Shown here: positions 45,201-53,988 of the stretch, piece after piece
Layout of the letters: each line of letters begins with the position of its first letter
How positions within the stretch are numbered: the stretch's first letter is position 1
Assembly (NCBI GenBank): GCA_964494205.1
Contig: CAZBRD010000014.1
Location: forward strand, 75,408-139,407
Direction: 5' to 3'
DNA length: 64,000 nucleotides
Source: JBBTCX01 sp964494205
Lineage (GTDB): Bacteria > Planctomycetota > Phycisphaerae > UBA1845
Made by a program: the position numbers and the translations under genes
The notes under the pieces: model-generated
What the model was told of the DNA's origin: nothing
The model's database searches: none
The model's input: only the letters and a program-made list of their open reading frames with translations

Positions 45201-46505
45201 ACCCAACGCGAAGCCATCGTACCACACTTCCCACCCGATAAGCTCCTGAACGTCAGTCAGTCCATCTCCATCTGTATCGGTGCCGTCATCCACCGGCAGC
45301 TCCGCATATTCAAAGGCGTTCTGGAGGGTGAAGCTAACAATACTGCCCTGTTCACCTTCGATCACGATATCGACTTGGCCGGAGTCGTGCACCGGGGATA
45401 CGGCCGTCAGGAGTGCGCTGTTGACGACTTGAACGTCGGACGCGGCGATGCCGCCGAAGCGGACCGAAAGACCTTCGACGAAACCTTGACCGGCCATCGT
45501 TACGATCGTCCCGCCCTCAGTTGGTCCGCTAGCGGGCAAGATGGAAGACACGGATAGTGCCGCCGGTCCGGTGTATTCAAAGGCATCCGGAAGCGTGACC
45601 GTCAGAATACCGACCTGGTCGTGCTCCAGCACGATGTCGACGTCGCCGGGATCGTGCGCCGGAGTGACGGCGGTCAATAGAACGCTGTTAATGACCTGCA
45701 CGTCTGTCGCCGCGAAGCCGCCGAAGCGGACGGAGAGACCGTCCACGAAACCGCGCCCATCGAGCGTGACGATCGTCCCGCCTTCTTTGGGACCGCTGTC
45801 GGGCAAAACGGAGAACACGGCCATTTCGCATTCGTCGGGGATGTGGTTCTCGTTCGTGTCAGCAGATGCGTCGTCCATGATGTCGCAGGAATCCGGTACG
45901 CCGTTCTCATTACAGTCCAAACTGACTCCTGTCAGCAGATCGCACACGTCGGTGGTATCGTTCTCATTGCAATCCGGACCCTCAGCGTCGTATGTCACAG
46001 TGACGCGGATATAGCTGGCCGGGCCCTGGCATTGATACGCGTTGACGCTGGCCGAGGGCGACATGAGTATCCGAAGCTCGCCGCACTGGCTCACTCGCGC
46101 GTTGAAATCTGCGGCACTCATGACGATTGTGGCCACATTGGGAACCGTAGGACAGTCTTGGTCGACTCCGGCAAAGATGTCCTGCTGGAAAACGTCATTC
46201 AAATAGATCGAGACTTTTTCATCCGCCAGGGAAAGGTCCGCCCGGGCTCTAAACGTGAACGTTACATCACCAGCTGCCGGTGGCGCCAACGGGATCGTGA
46301 GAGCTTGTGAGGCGCCAAATCCGAATGGCGAGAGCTGCCCGGAGTCGAACGATTTGGCGACGACACTCCCGCGTGCCTTTCCGCCTTCATTGCTCCCCGG
46401 GTCAACGAACGAACGATCGCCATTGCAGGAGATCGACGAGATCACGCATACGATAGAGAGGGTCACGATTCTGGCGCGGAATCTGATTTTCTTGCCGATG
46501 GTCAT
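42282..46505 (-). CDS. Giant surface lipoprotein: IPT/TIG repeats, calcium-binding region, binary-toxin-like region, LamG-like C-terminus
   Basis: 1407 residues; AGGAGGAG precedes the ATG at 46505. Lipoprotein signal (IVCVISSISCNG, Cys ~27). Order: beta-rich N-part; DCNEN-x-VPDSCD repeats (~178-228); two IPT/TIG domains (~228-312 and ~317-402, each SVLPDSGPKEGGTIVTLDG-like); Asp-rich calcium loops (DTDGDGLTDVQEL at ~410, DTDDDGLTDLEEL at ~457, DTDGDGATDFEEL at ~547). Next, ~560-760, comes a stretch resembling anthrax protective antigen and binary toxin B: HPFRSALVADVPKLKVDF, a Ser/Thr/Glu-rich strand pair, GFEATVGFSATQGF, then IKVINQGDTAFTLENLVLSA and LATLRP. More calcium loops follow, and a LamG-like C-terminus (~1170-1400; MAYYPFNNDRLDY, FTVAAWIIP, GRVDDVRIYDDGLT). 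The toxin-like assignment is pattern-based. Confidence 0.8.
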   Translation of the reverse strand: MTIGKKIRFRARIVTLSIVCVISSISCNGDRSFVDPGSNEGGKARGSVVAKSFDSGQLSPFGFGASQALTIPLAPPAAGDVTFTFRARADLSLADEKVSIYLNDVFQQDIFAGVDQDCPTVPNVATIVMSAADFNARVSQCGELRILMSPSASVNAYQCQGPASYIRVTVTYDAEGPDCNENDTTDVCDLLTGVSLDCNENGVPDSCDIMDDASADTNENHIPDECEMAVFSVLPDSGPKEGGTIVTLDGRGFVDGLSVRFGGFAATDVQVINSVLLTAVTPAHDPGDVDIVLEHDQVGILTVTLPDAFEYTGPAALSVSSILPASGPTEGGTIVTMAGQGFVEGLSVRFGGIAASDVQVVNSALLTAVSPVHDSGQVDIVIEGEQGSIVSFTLQNAFEYAELPVDDGTDTDGDGLTDVQELIGWEVWYDGFALGLGTDTFGNVIRRQSTSDPNDTDTDDDGLTDLEELLAKSDARDADFDDDTLLDGDEVHRWLTSPATIDTDADSRGPDRQLNLAPNPALFDAQELALDANGNASARATSPRLADTDGDGATDFEELQHPFRSALVADVPKLKVDFVGELHIVLDITLEDGTSVTDGTETGLVESESSTEASTDESTYEKSLEFTEEASLMISGDVGIPVGAGFEATVGFSATQGFTEGSSTSWSEESTEETQNSFLEIQEATRDQTRSVNGGVITTGIKVINQGDTAFTLENLVLSALLIDPTARDGFKPLATLRPPVDQLTLAAQDETGVLVFDTETGAVGAELLLELMSDPSALLLDVAAFDLLDAEGRSFAFLNDVTNARTATVTIDLGIDLPIETYRVATEVKRNADGSAAGITIGQILTEILNIPFETTTRTGSNNPAFPNGVKVLTKVRNRETELSEGLEVDRFWVVFGTSPGSSDASVDFQEIVLHANETLSLVYTEDKDHDGVFKREEFMYLTSDELVDTDSDTLGDFFEIRTGWDVLVQGQSLKHVFPDPTRMNVDQDGLNDLQEYNGGVNSTDPKSPDTDGDGLLDGMDNCPLEVVNPGPDIMLTQSADDSGSIVNLTGRVFESFVEGTARCDVDQIESIVIDWSDGYVENLVFPQPDTDVPVNLSHIYATQEVDTIHVVATDIRGAMSTVDFNVSISFPTRNQMAYYPFNNDRLDYTCNDRNGSQLGDTANDTTTANRFTSADRAYCFHQNGVIDGHTSAGVSIPHMPVPGTSHGFTVAAWIIPHGASEDGIIVGQRDFTALFADDSGGNVGFTVRKPDSTYVTITDNAYTPPSETAGDDTTCLQSAPAADWTFYAGVVRYDAATMDTTIRLYRGKNADLLDANTMNNVVVEITPAVVLDNIQIINPSASQIWQVVGESLTFGGVPNNIDDPLRGRVDDVRIYDDGLTVIEINALFNEGNNSSAMNINGPCPP

Positions 46506-46751
46506 TACACTCCTCCTAGCTTACCCGCGGGGTAAACCGAATTAGCCGGGGAATATTTCGCTATGCGTGCCACCCATACGCGTGGGCGGTACCCCGCTTA
46601 GCCGATCACCTGCCGGTCTTATCAAGTGAAACACGGTTTTTGCGCAGGAGGGGACAAAACGCCGACTCATTGAAGCCGTCTGCGGGGATTTTCTAACGGC
46701 CCGGCGTTATCATGGTCCTTAGCCTCGCCTAATGGGGGTAGTCGATGGAGA

Positions 46752-47345
46752 TTGGTTTTGGATGGCAGCTCGGGACAAAGCGACGGCGCGGTGTCGGTTA
46801 GTGTGACGCTGCAGCAACTCGTGGCTGGGGACGCTTCCGCGGCAGATCGGTTGTTTGCCATGGTCTACGACCAACTCCGAGTGCTTGCCGACAAGATGCT
46901 GCGCGGAGGCCGTCCGGACCACACGCTGCAGCCAACAGCGCTTGTTCATGAGGTGTTTCTAAGAATGGTCCAGCAGGACCAACGCACCTGGCAGGACCGT
47001 GCTCATTTTCTAAACGTCAGTGCATTGGCCATGCGTCAAATCCTCATTAACTATGCTCGCGATCGTGGAGCCGAAAAACGCGGCGGAGGTTGGAAACGCG
47101 TCACCCTGACCGGGTTTTCTGACGAAACTGAGACTCTCGATGTCGATGCCGGCGCATTGCACGCGGCACTCGAACAGCTTGCGCAATTGAATGCAAGACA
47201 CTATCAAGTCGTCGTGGCGCGATTCCTGGGCGGGCTTTCTGTTGAGGAAGCCGCTCATGTGCTGGGCGTGAACGAGCGCACGATCAAGCGCGACTGGAGT
47301 GCCGCGAGAGTCTGGTTGGCGCTACAGCTCAAGAAGACAAGTTGA
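46752..47345 (+). CDS. ECF sigma factor (planctomycete kinase-linked subfamily)
   Basis: About 195 residues. It starts at TTG 46752 or, with better spacing from GGAG, TTG 46758. Sigma region 2: ASAADRLFAMVYDQLRVLADKML and LQPTALVHEVFLRMV, followed by FLNVSALAMRQILINYARDR. Region 4: LNARHYQVVVARFLGGLSVEEAA and LGVNERTIKRDWSAARVWL. This subfamily is typically encoded just before a Ser/Thr kinase, as here (42 bases upstream of the kinase gene), and is thought to be controlled by it. Confidence 0.92.
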   Translation: MVLDGSSGQSDGAVSVSVTLQQLVAGDASAADRLFAMVYDQLRVLADKMLRGGRPDHTLQPTALVHEVFLRMVQQDQRTWQDRAHFLNVSALAMRQILINYARDRGAEKRGGGWKRVTLTGFSDETETLDVDAGALHAALEQLAQLNARHYQVVVARFLGGLSVEEAAHVLGVNERTIKRDWSAARVWLALQLKKTS

Positions 47346-47386
47346 GGAGCACATGTTTCATGGTTATCGCATGAAACGGACAACGC

Positions 47387-49900
47387 ATGGAACGTGAACG
47401 ATACCAGAAGATTACGGACCTATTCGATCGACTCTCCGAACTGGGCCCCGAGGACCGATCGGCGGAGCTCGAGAAGATCGGTTCAGCTGATCCTGAACTC
47501 CGTCGAGAGTTGGAAGAATTCCTTCGTCAAAACGACGACCTGCCCGCATTCCTCAAGACACCGGTGATCGACGAGGTCTTGCAGAGAAAGAGCAGTCCGT
47601 CATCGCCGACGATCGACGACGCGCCCGTGCCAGAGCGCATCGGCCGCTACACCATCAACCGCAAACTGGGCGAAGGCGGAATGGGTGTTGTGTATCTGGC
47701 CGAACAAGACGAGCCTAAGCGTCCGGTAGCGGTCAAAGTGGTGCGACCCCAAGCCATGTCGGGGCAGTTGCGTCGCCGATTTCAACAAGAGGCACGTGTG
47801 CTGGGGTTGCTTCGGCACCCGGGAATCGCCCAAGTCTACGAAGCAGGAACTGCGGTAGCCAACGGTCGCGAGCTGGCTTACTTCGCCATGGAGTATGTGG
47901 AGGGCACACCTCTCACTGTCTATGCGGAAAGCCGCCAACTCTCGCACCGCGCTCGACTGGAGCTGCTGGCAGAGATCTGCGACGCGATCCATCATGCGCA
48001 TCAAAAAGGTGTGGTGCACCGCGATCTCAAACCGGACAACATTCTCGTTGACTTGATGGGACAGTCGAAGGTCCTGGACTTCGGGGTAGCCAGCGCGACT
48101 GATGCAGACATCAAGACGCTATCGATTGAGACGCAGGGCGGGCAACTCGTCGGCACTCTTCCCTACATGAGTCCCGAGCAGGCGCTGGGCGACCCGGACG
48201 CAGTCGATACCCGGTGCGACGTATACGCGCTGGGTGTCATCGCTTACGAACTCCTCGCCAAGAAGCTGCCATTGGACTTGCGGCGCAGTTCGATTGTAGA
48301 GGCGGCGCGGATTATTCGTGAAGAAGAGCCCAAGCGCCTCGGTCAGGTCAGTCGCCATTTCCGGGGAGACATCGAAACGATTGTCGCTAAAGCCCTTGAG
48401 AAGGATCGTGATCACCGCTACGCATCCGCCGCCGAATTCGGTGCAGACATTCGACGATTCCTCCATGACGATCCGATCGTTGCTCGCCCCCCTTCAGCCA
48501 TCTACCAACTGCAGAAGTTCGCACGGCGGCATCGCGGAATCGCCGTCGGCGTCGGCATTGCAGCACTGGCGTTGATAGCCGGCAGCGCGGTCGCGGTCTG
48601 GCAAGCCCTCGAAGCCCGATCGGCCCAGCACATCGCCGAGCGCCGCTTCGCCGACCTACAGAGTTTTGCGCAGAGCGTGACCCTCGATTACCCAAAGATA
48701 CAGGAAACGCAAGGCGAAACACGGGCGCGAGAGTTTCTTATCAAAACCACGCTGCAATACCTCGACGGCATGTCCAAAGACACCCGTGGTTTGGATTTGA
48801 AAATACTGGAAAACCTCGCCCTCGCTTATAGCGCGACCGGCGACATCCTCGGTCGGCCCAATGGACCCAACCTCGGCGACCCGAATGCGTCACGCGAGAG
48901 TTACCAGAAGGCAATAGCGATATTCGATGATCTCATCGCACGCGCGCCGAGCCACATCGAGTACAAGCGCAAGCTTGCTATTAGCTGCGAGCGGATCGGT
49001 AACATCTATCTTACGAACCAGCAATTCGACCAAGCCCTGGAGGTCTTTCAAAAGAGCCATGCTCTCAAACAGTCTGTCGCGGACAAACACGAGTTGGGAC
49101 CGCGGGACTTGTCGTTCAGCTACAACAAGCTCGGCGATGTCTACATCAAGATGGGTCGCACGCAAGAGGCATTCGATATGTACGCTAAGAGTCTCGATAT
49201 CCGCAAGCAACTCGCGGAGCGTAACCCTCAGGACGGCGAAATACAGCGCGCTTACACGGTGGGCCTAAACCGCGTCGCGGACGTGCTCGTTGAACTGGCG
49301 CAATACACCGAAGCGCTTGAAAAATGCGAGGCCTCCTTAAAGCGGCGAGCGGACCTGGCGGCTGCACAGCCAGACAACGCGCAGGCGACCATGGACCTCG
49401 CGGTGGGCCACTTCAAACGTGCGCTGGTGCTCTCCCGTCTCAAGCGCGTGGACGAAGCGCTCCCCGCTTTCGAATCCGCTCGGACCATCCTGCGCCGAAT
49501 GGCGGATGCAGACCCGAGCAATACGACCTCCTGCACCGGAGCGGCGGAGGTCTCGGGAGAAATGGGTCGAGCGCTATTTGAGGCTGAACGATTGGAAGCC
49601 GCGCTACCGGAACTGAGCGCCTACACGCAAGAAATGGAAAAGTGCATGCCCGACGCCAAGATGGTAGCAGTCATGCGCGAGCAACTTGCGTCCGGCCATC
49701 ATCGCCGCGGGCAAACTCTAATGGCGCTAGCCCGCGCCGAGCGTGCGGCGCCAGAGCAAATCCAGCAGTACACGGCGGAAGGATGCAAGGCGCTGCGCCG
49801 CTCGGTGCAGTTATTTGAATCGCTTGGCGACACCGGGCGTGTTCCGCCAGAACTAGCGGGCGAGTTGGAAAAGTGCGAAGGTCATGAGAATACCAGGTAG
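47387..49900 (+). CDS. Membrane Ser/Thr protein kinase with TPR-like C-terminus
   Basis: 837 residues. An N-terminal helical part (~1-70) precedes a kinase domain (~86-365) with every key residue: G-loop GEGGMGVVYLAE, Lys in VAVKVV (118), HRDLKPDN (from ~211), DFG (~232), MSPEQALG. One membrane helix follows (~386-407, GIAVGVGIAALALIAGSAVAVW). The C-terminal ~400 residues are TPR-like helical repeats (SYQKAIAIFDDLIARAPSHIEYKRKLA; DQALEVFQKSHAL; QEAFDMYAKSLDIRKQLAERNP). It probably senses an envelope or protein signal and acts on the ECF factor just upstream. Confidence 0.93.
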   Translation: MERERYQKITDLFDRLSELGPEDRSAELEKIGSADPELRRELEEFLRQNDDLPAFLKTPVIDEVLQRKSSPSSPTIDDAPVPERIGRYTINRKLGEGGMGVVYLAEQDEPKRPVAVKVVRPQAMSGQLRRRFQQEARVLGLLRHPGIAQVYEAGTAVANGRELAYFAMEYVEGTPLTVYAESRQLSHRARLELLAEICDAIHHAHQKGVVHRDLKPDNILVDLMGQSKVLDFGVASATDADIKTLSIETQGGQLVGTLPYMSPEQALGDPDAVDTRCDVYALGVIAYELLAKKLPLDLRRSSIVEAARIIREEEPKRLGQVSRHFRGDIETIVAKALEKDRDHRYASAAEFGADIRRFLHDDPIVARPPSAIYQLQKFARRHRGIAVGVGIAALALIAGSAVAVWQALEARSAQHIAERRFADLQSFAQSVTLDYPKIQETQGETRAREFLIKTTLQYLDGMSKDTRGLDLKILENLALAYSATGDILGRPNGPNLGDPNASRESYQKAIAIFDDLIARAPSHIEYKRKLAISCERIGNIYLTNQQFDQALEVFQKSHALKQSVADKHELGPRDLSFSYNKLGDVYIKMGRTQEAFDMYAKSLDIRKQLAERNPQDGEIQRAYTVGLNRVADVLVELAQYTEALEKCEASLKRRADLAAAQPDNAQATMDLAVGHFKRALVLSRLKRVDEALPAFESARTILRRMADADPSNTTSCTGAAEVSGEMGRALFEAERLEAALPELSAYTQEMEKCMPDAKMVAVMREQLASGHHRRGQTLMALARAERAAPEQIQQYTAEGCKALRRSVQLFESLGDTGRVPPELAGELEKCEGHENTR

Positions 49901-50227
49901 GTTGAATCCCGCCTCTTATTCCGCTTTCTTCTCCTGAAGAGTCTATTCCTCCGTCGGCGGGTACACCTAATTGTTCGCAACATGAGGCGGACCATTGGGG
50001 TTATTGGGCTATGACGTCAGGATACACAGGTCCAGTGGTTCAACCGGAGCATTTCTGGCCGCCAACCACGATAATCACTGTAGACTTTTCTCGAATGCAA
50101 TCACGGCACCGGCAGTCGGCTAATGCCAATTTTCGGGCAAGTATGCTACACTCGCTTCGCTGTCTATTCGCCAAGCAAATGACCATCGCATCAGTACAAT
50201 GAGCCAGCGATGAGTTAGTCGACCTTC
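49901..50227. other. Intergenic region
   Basis: 327 bases between the intact kinase and the broken kinase. No ORF with support and no clear terminator or promoter. Confidence 0.35.
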
Positions 50228-51430
50228 ATGAACGAACACATCGAACGAATCCTTGAAGCGGCTCGTAAGCGACCAACAGCGTTCGAGCGCAATGCCTACC
50301 TCGATCGCGCCTGCGGCGACAACCATGCGTTGCGGTCCGAAGTTGAGAAATTACTGAAAGCAGATCGCGATGCTGCTGCGCCATGTTTGGCGGGTGAACA
50401 TACCGACCCGGAGGCAACCATTCTACAGGCGCACACACCGGGGTTGGGGCCTACGTATGAACCACCTACCGCAGAACCTGGTCAGATGATTGGGCGATAC
50501 TAACTGCTTCAGCAGATCGGCGAAGGTGGGTTCGGTTCCGTCTGGATGGCTGAACAACGCGAACCAGTCGTGCGCAAGGTCGCGCTCAAGATCATCAAGC
50601 TGGGCATGGATACGCGACAGGTCATCGCCCGCTTCGAGCAGGAGCGTCAAGCCCTGGCACTCATGGATCATGCAAACATCGCACGAGTGCTCGACGCCGG
50701 AACCACCGAAGCAGGTCGCCCCTACTTTGTCATGGAGCTCTGCGAAGGCGATTCCATCACCGACTACTGCGACAAGAACGACCTCACCATTCCTGAACGA
50801 CTGGAACTCTTCGTACATGTGTGTCAGGCCGTGCAGCACGCGCACCAGAAAGGGCTGATCCATCGCGACATCAAGCCATCGAACATTCTCGTATCTACTC
50901 AGGACGGCAAACCGCACGCGAAGGTGATCGACTTCGGCGTCGCCAAAGCCACCGCCAGCAAATTGACCGAGCGAACTTTGCTTACGGAGGACCGTCAGCT
51001 CGTGGGCACACCGCATTACATGAGCCCCGAGCAGGCAGAAGGCTCGCTGGACATTGATACGCGAACAGACGTCTACTCACTCGGCGTATTGCTCTACGAG
51101 CTTCTGACCGGAACAACCCCCTTCGACACGCGCAGACTCCGATCGGCGGCGATCTCCGATTTGCCGCGAATCATCCGCGAAGTTGAACCTCCTCAACCAA
51201 GCTCGCGCGTGAAAAACATGGCTACGAGTCGCCAATCGACTTCCTCAACCAATGTGTTCTCGACGAAGAATGAGTCCGATTCAATCGGCGCTGAGGAGCA
51301 CGAATGGAGTGTCATTCGAATCATTATGCCAAGTGCTGCTGGATGGTGCTCATTCGAACTCGCGCCTCAAAATCTCACAGAGACTCGAAACCAATCTGAA
51401 ACTCGTAACCCCTTGCCACCAATAGTGTAA
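50228..51430 (+). pseudogene. Broken Ser/Thr protein kinase
   Basis: A single frame is interrupted by one TAA at 50501-50503. Before it (50228-50500) is the helical N-terminus of the planctomycete kinase family (MNEHIERILEAARKRP then AFERNAYLDRACG) ending MIGRY. The frame resumes at once as LLQQIGEGGFGSVWMAE, VALKIIKLGMD, HRDIKPSNI, DFGVAKA and MSPEQAEG. Homologs normally read GRYKLLQQIGEGGFG, so an AAA/AAG Lys codon has become TAA. Kinase similarity stops near 51215 (IIREVEPPQPSSR), and the last ~70 codons are unrelated, so the C-terminal lobe, membrane helix and sensor part are lost too. Confidence 0.85.
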
Positions 51431-51566
51431 AAACAAATGAACCCGAACGTCCCCGTTCGGGCGCCATTCGTTAACCTGTCGGTCGGCTTGTTTTCGCCGC
51501 GCAACGTGAACTAGAGGGAACCCAACGCTCTTCGAACATTTTGAGGCGCGCAACCGTGCCTCTTTG
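51427..51566. repeat. ~138-bp diverged direct repeat, copy 1
   Basis: Starts AAAAACAAATG and includes the best-kept core GTGAACTAGAGGGAAC-CCAACGCTC-TTCGAA. Copy 2 is at 53769-53906 in the same orientation, roughly 75-80% alike by eye with a few short gaps. The rest of 51431-51788 (358 bases) holds nothing else recognisable. Confidence 0.7.
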
Positions 51567-51788
51567 TGCCCTGATAACGTAATTTGGTGGGGTTGTTGGG
51601 CCTAACTGGTCTCATCTTCCGAGTGTCACCGAATTCAAAACTGCACTCCCTCGATCCAGAAGTAGTTCTCCCGTGAGTTTACTATGCAGTAGCGGGAAAA
51701 CCCGTCGGTCGTCGCGTTGACAGCATTTGAGTAGACACTTGCAATCGGCGATAAGATTGGCGCGGACGAAATTAGAAAGTATCGGAAC

Positions 51789-52001
51789 ATGAGAAAGAAT
51801 GTGCTTCATTGGGTTTTCGCGGTGGGTTCAGTGGTACTAGGAGGATGTGGATCGTCCTTGCAAGAGATCATCGTCGATGCTTCGCTGTCGTCTGCGAAGG
51901 AAGCGATTGAGGACACCGTGGATGAGGTAGTGGACGGGTTGGTCGACGATTTAGTGGACTTTGATACTTCAGCGCTCGACGACGAACAACCGAACGAGTG
52001 A
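51789..52001 (+). CDS. Small lipoprotein (70 aa)
   Basis: MRKNVLHWVFAVGSVVLGGC is a lipoprotein signal with the lipobox LGGC. The ~50-residue mature part is acidic and amphipathic (SSAKEAIEDTVDEVVDGLVDDLVDF), ending in DDEQPNE. The pattern is like the coiled segments of the larger lipoprotein encoded convergently at 52139-53362, so the two may interact. Function unknown; the ribosome site is weak. Confidence 0.55.
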   Translation: MRKNVLHWVFAVGSVVLGGCGSSLQEIIVDASLSSAKEAIEDTVDEVVDGLVDDLVDFDTSALDDEQPNE

Positions 52002-52138
52002 TACGCGTCAGGATGCCCAATCAAAACCTGGCAGCGTCTGCACATAGTGCAAACGGGTGGTGATCGACCGCCGCTAGTTGCTTCCGAAAACACCATGACC
52101 AGCGAAGGCTGGCGAATGTTCCGAGCCACTTAGACCAT

Positions 52139-53362
52139 TCACTCGATGGCTTCCTGCACGGCGGCATCGAACTGCACGGTAAAATCGCTGGCTGCTTCCT
52201 GTGCAGCAACTGCGACATCATCCACGGCCGTCGACACCGATTGCTCCATGGCGTCGAGGAGTTCGGCGCTCTGTTGTGCCTCAAGTGCGACCAGTGCATC
52301 GAGCGTTGCGGTCAGTTCCTGGGTAATGTCTTCGTCGGAAACGGTGTTCATTTCTTCTTCGACTTCGGCCGGCAATCGATCAACACGGTCTAACAACTGC
52401 TCAACAAGGTCGTGCAGGTTTCCAAATAGCTCATCACGAATGCCGTCCACTCGTTCTTCGAATGACTGACGAAACTCTTCCAGTGCATCAGTAATCTGCG
52501 AGACCAATTGTTCCAACCGTTGATCGAGATCATCCAGGGAGAGATCGAGCTTGTCGCGCAGATCATCCACCGCGTCATCGAGTGCGTCCTGCAGACGATC
52601 TCCCACGTTATCCACATTTCCTTCGATGTTGTCGCGAATCTCGTCCGCGCGCGACTTCAGTTCGTCGACGGCGTCCTGCACGCGGCTCTCGAATTGGTTG
52701 ACGAAATCGTTCAGCGAATCCTCGATCTGCTGGCGAAGTTCGTCGGAGTCGTCGGGAATACGGTCGTGCAATTCATCGCGAAGGTCGTCGATTTCCATTT
52801 CCACGCGGTTGATTAGCTCTCGGGCCTGAGCCTGAACTTCCTCGATTCGCTGGGTGACCTGTTCTTGGGCGGCTTGACGCCACTCGGCGAGTTCGTCTTT
52901 GGACTCGTCAATTCTCACGCGTATTCGTTCTGCGATTTGCTTGATTTCGTCGGTTTCGTCTTCGCCATCGATTTCCAACACGCGCGAGACTTCTGCGACG
53001 ATGGCGCCTTCCCGGCAAGGTTCGCCGAGATCGCCGCGTTCATGAATGACTAGGCGCGAGGCCGTACCCGGTGTGGTTACGGAGTCGAAACTATCATTGG
53101 GGACTCCCGCACTTTGAGCGAGAATGAAAGTCCTTCCGTCAATAGCACTCCAAACCAGACAGGCTCCGTTGTCTTCAATGCTCTCCGCTACACCCTTGAT
53201 GACAAAATCGGAGCCGATGGACAGCAATCCGTCGTCGGGCAAGTTGATCTCGATGCAGCCTCCAATGATGGTGAACAACGACAACATCGAAAGAAAATGA
53301 CCACTCAGAATGGAACGACCTAGCACGATCCGATTTCGATTCGTTCGTTTGGCATTTACCAT
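52139..53362 (-). CDS. Long helical (apolipoprotein-like) lipoprotein
   Basis: 407 residues; AGGAG lies 8 bases before the ATG. The lipobox is IIGGC (Cys ~36). A short beta part (SIGSDFVIKGVAESIEDNGACLVWSAIDG, ~45-115) is followed by about 290 residues of charged amphipathic helix with Asp/Glu/Arg/Leu/Val patterns and near 11-residue periodicity (DSLNDFVNQFESRVQDAVDEL; DALDDAVDDLRDKLDLSLDDL). This looks like coiled coil or apolipoprotein-type surface helix. It may be a periplasmic or outer-membrane scaffold; I do not recognise a family. Confidence 0.7.
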   Translation of the reverse strand: MVNAKRTNRNRIVLGRSILSGHFLSMLSLFTIIGGCIEINLPDDGLLSIGSDFVIKGVAESIEDNGACLVWSAIDGRTFILAQSAGVPNDSFDSVTTPGTASRLVIHERGDLGEPCREGAIVAEVSRVLEIDGEDETDEIKQIAERIRVRIDESKDELAEWRQAAQEQVTQRIEEVQAQARELINRVEMEIDDLRDELHDRIPDDSDELRQQIEDSLNDFVNQFESRVQDAVDELKSRADEIRDNIEGNVDNVGDRLQDALDDAVDDLRDKLDLSLDDLDQRLEQLVSQITDALEEFRQSFEERVDGIRDELFGNLHDLVEQLLDRVDRLPAEVEEEMNTVSDEDITQELTATLDALVALEAQQSAELLDAMEQSVSTAVDDVAVAAQEAASDFTVQFDAAVQEAIE

Positions 53363-53988
53363 CGACTAAACTCCTTTTCAAGTTATGCCTTCAGCATGAA
53401 TGATGGGCTTTCAACACCGCTGCACTGACGTACAACTTAGTCACCAGATTGGAAAAGTCGATACTTGACCTTGCGCTCTCGCCCTGATCCACCTTGGTGC
53501 CTACTATTTGGTGTTGGATCAAAGACGAAAGATCAGAGTCGAGGCATAACCCGAGAGTGTTGAAATACCGTAGTGATTTCGTGTGCTCTTGGTCGTCTGC
53601 GGAGTCCAATAAGCGCCTTAACACGAAGGCGAGATTTGCCCTGAGATGAAGAGGTCGTGACGATAAGAAAGCGCCGCAGCGAAATCACATACATCGAAGC
53701 TGGCTCGACCGCTGTCGATGAGACGTATTATGTCCAAAGATGAGCGGTACCCCCCCTGCCATCAAACTCGCAAAAACAAAAGTCCAAATGTCACCGATTG
53801 GGCCACATTCGATACCTTCTCGGTAGGCTTGGTTTCGCTACGCAATGTGAACTAGAGGGAACACAACGCTCCTCGAAAACTCAAGTGCGCGCAACAGAGA
53901 CTTTTGATTTTGTAGACTCGTTCGCCTCATCATGGCTCACGCCAATTGATAGCCAGGTCGACCCAAGTGGAGTGCTCAAACGGCACGC
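53363..53988. other. Intergenic region with a repeat copy
   Basis: 626 bases between the helical lipoprotein and the degraded Rhs fragment. A frame at 53391-53624 (minus, 77 codons) lacks family features and a ribosome site and is probably not a gene. The ~138-bp repeat copy 2 occupies 53769-53906. Confidence 0.4.
53769..53906. repeat. ~138-bp diverged direct repeat, copy 2
   Basis: Same orientation as copy 1 (51427-51566). The shared core GTGAACTAGAGGGAAC is exact. It lies about 80 bases from the end of the degraded Rhs fragment. Confidence 0.7.

Noticed and set aside
53391..53624. 77-codon minus-strand ORF between the helical lipoprotein and the Rhs fragment
   Set aside because: No ribosome site, no family features, and it lies in a rearranged, repeat-bearing region; kept only as a note.
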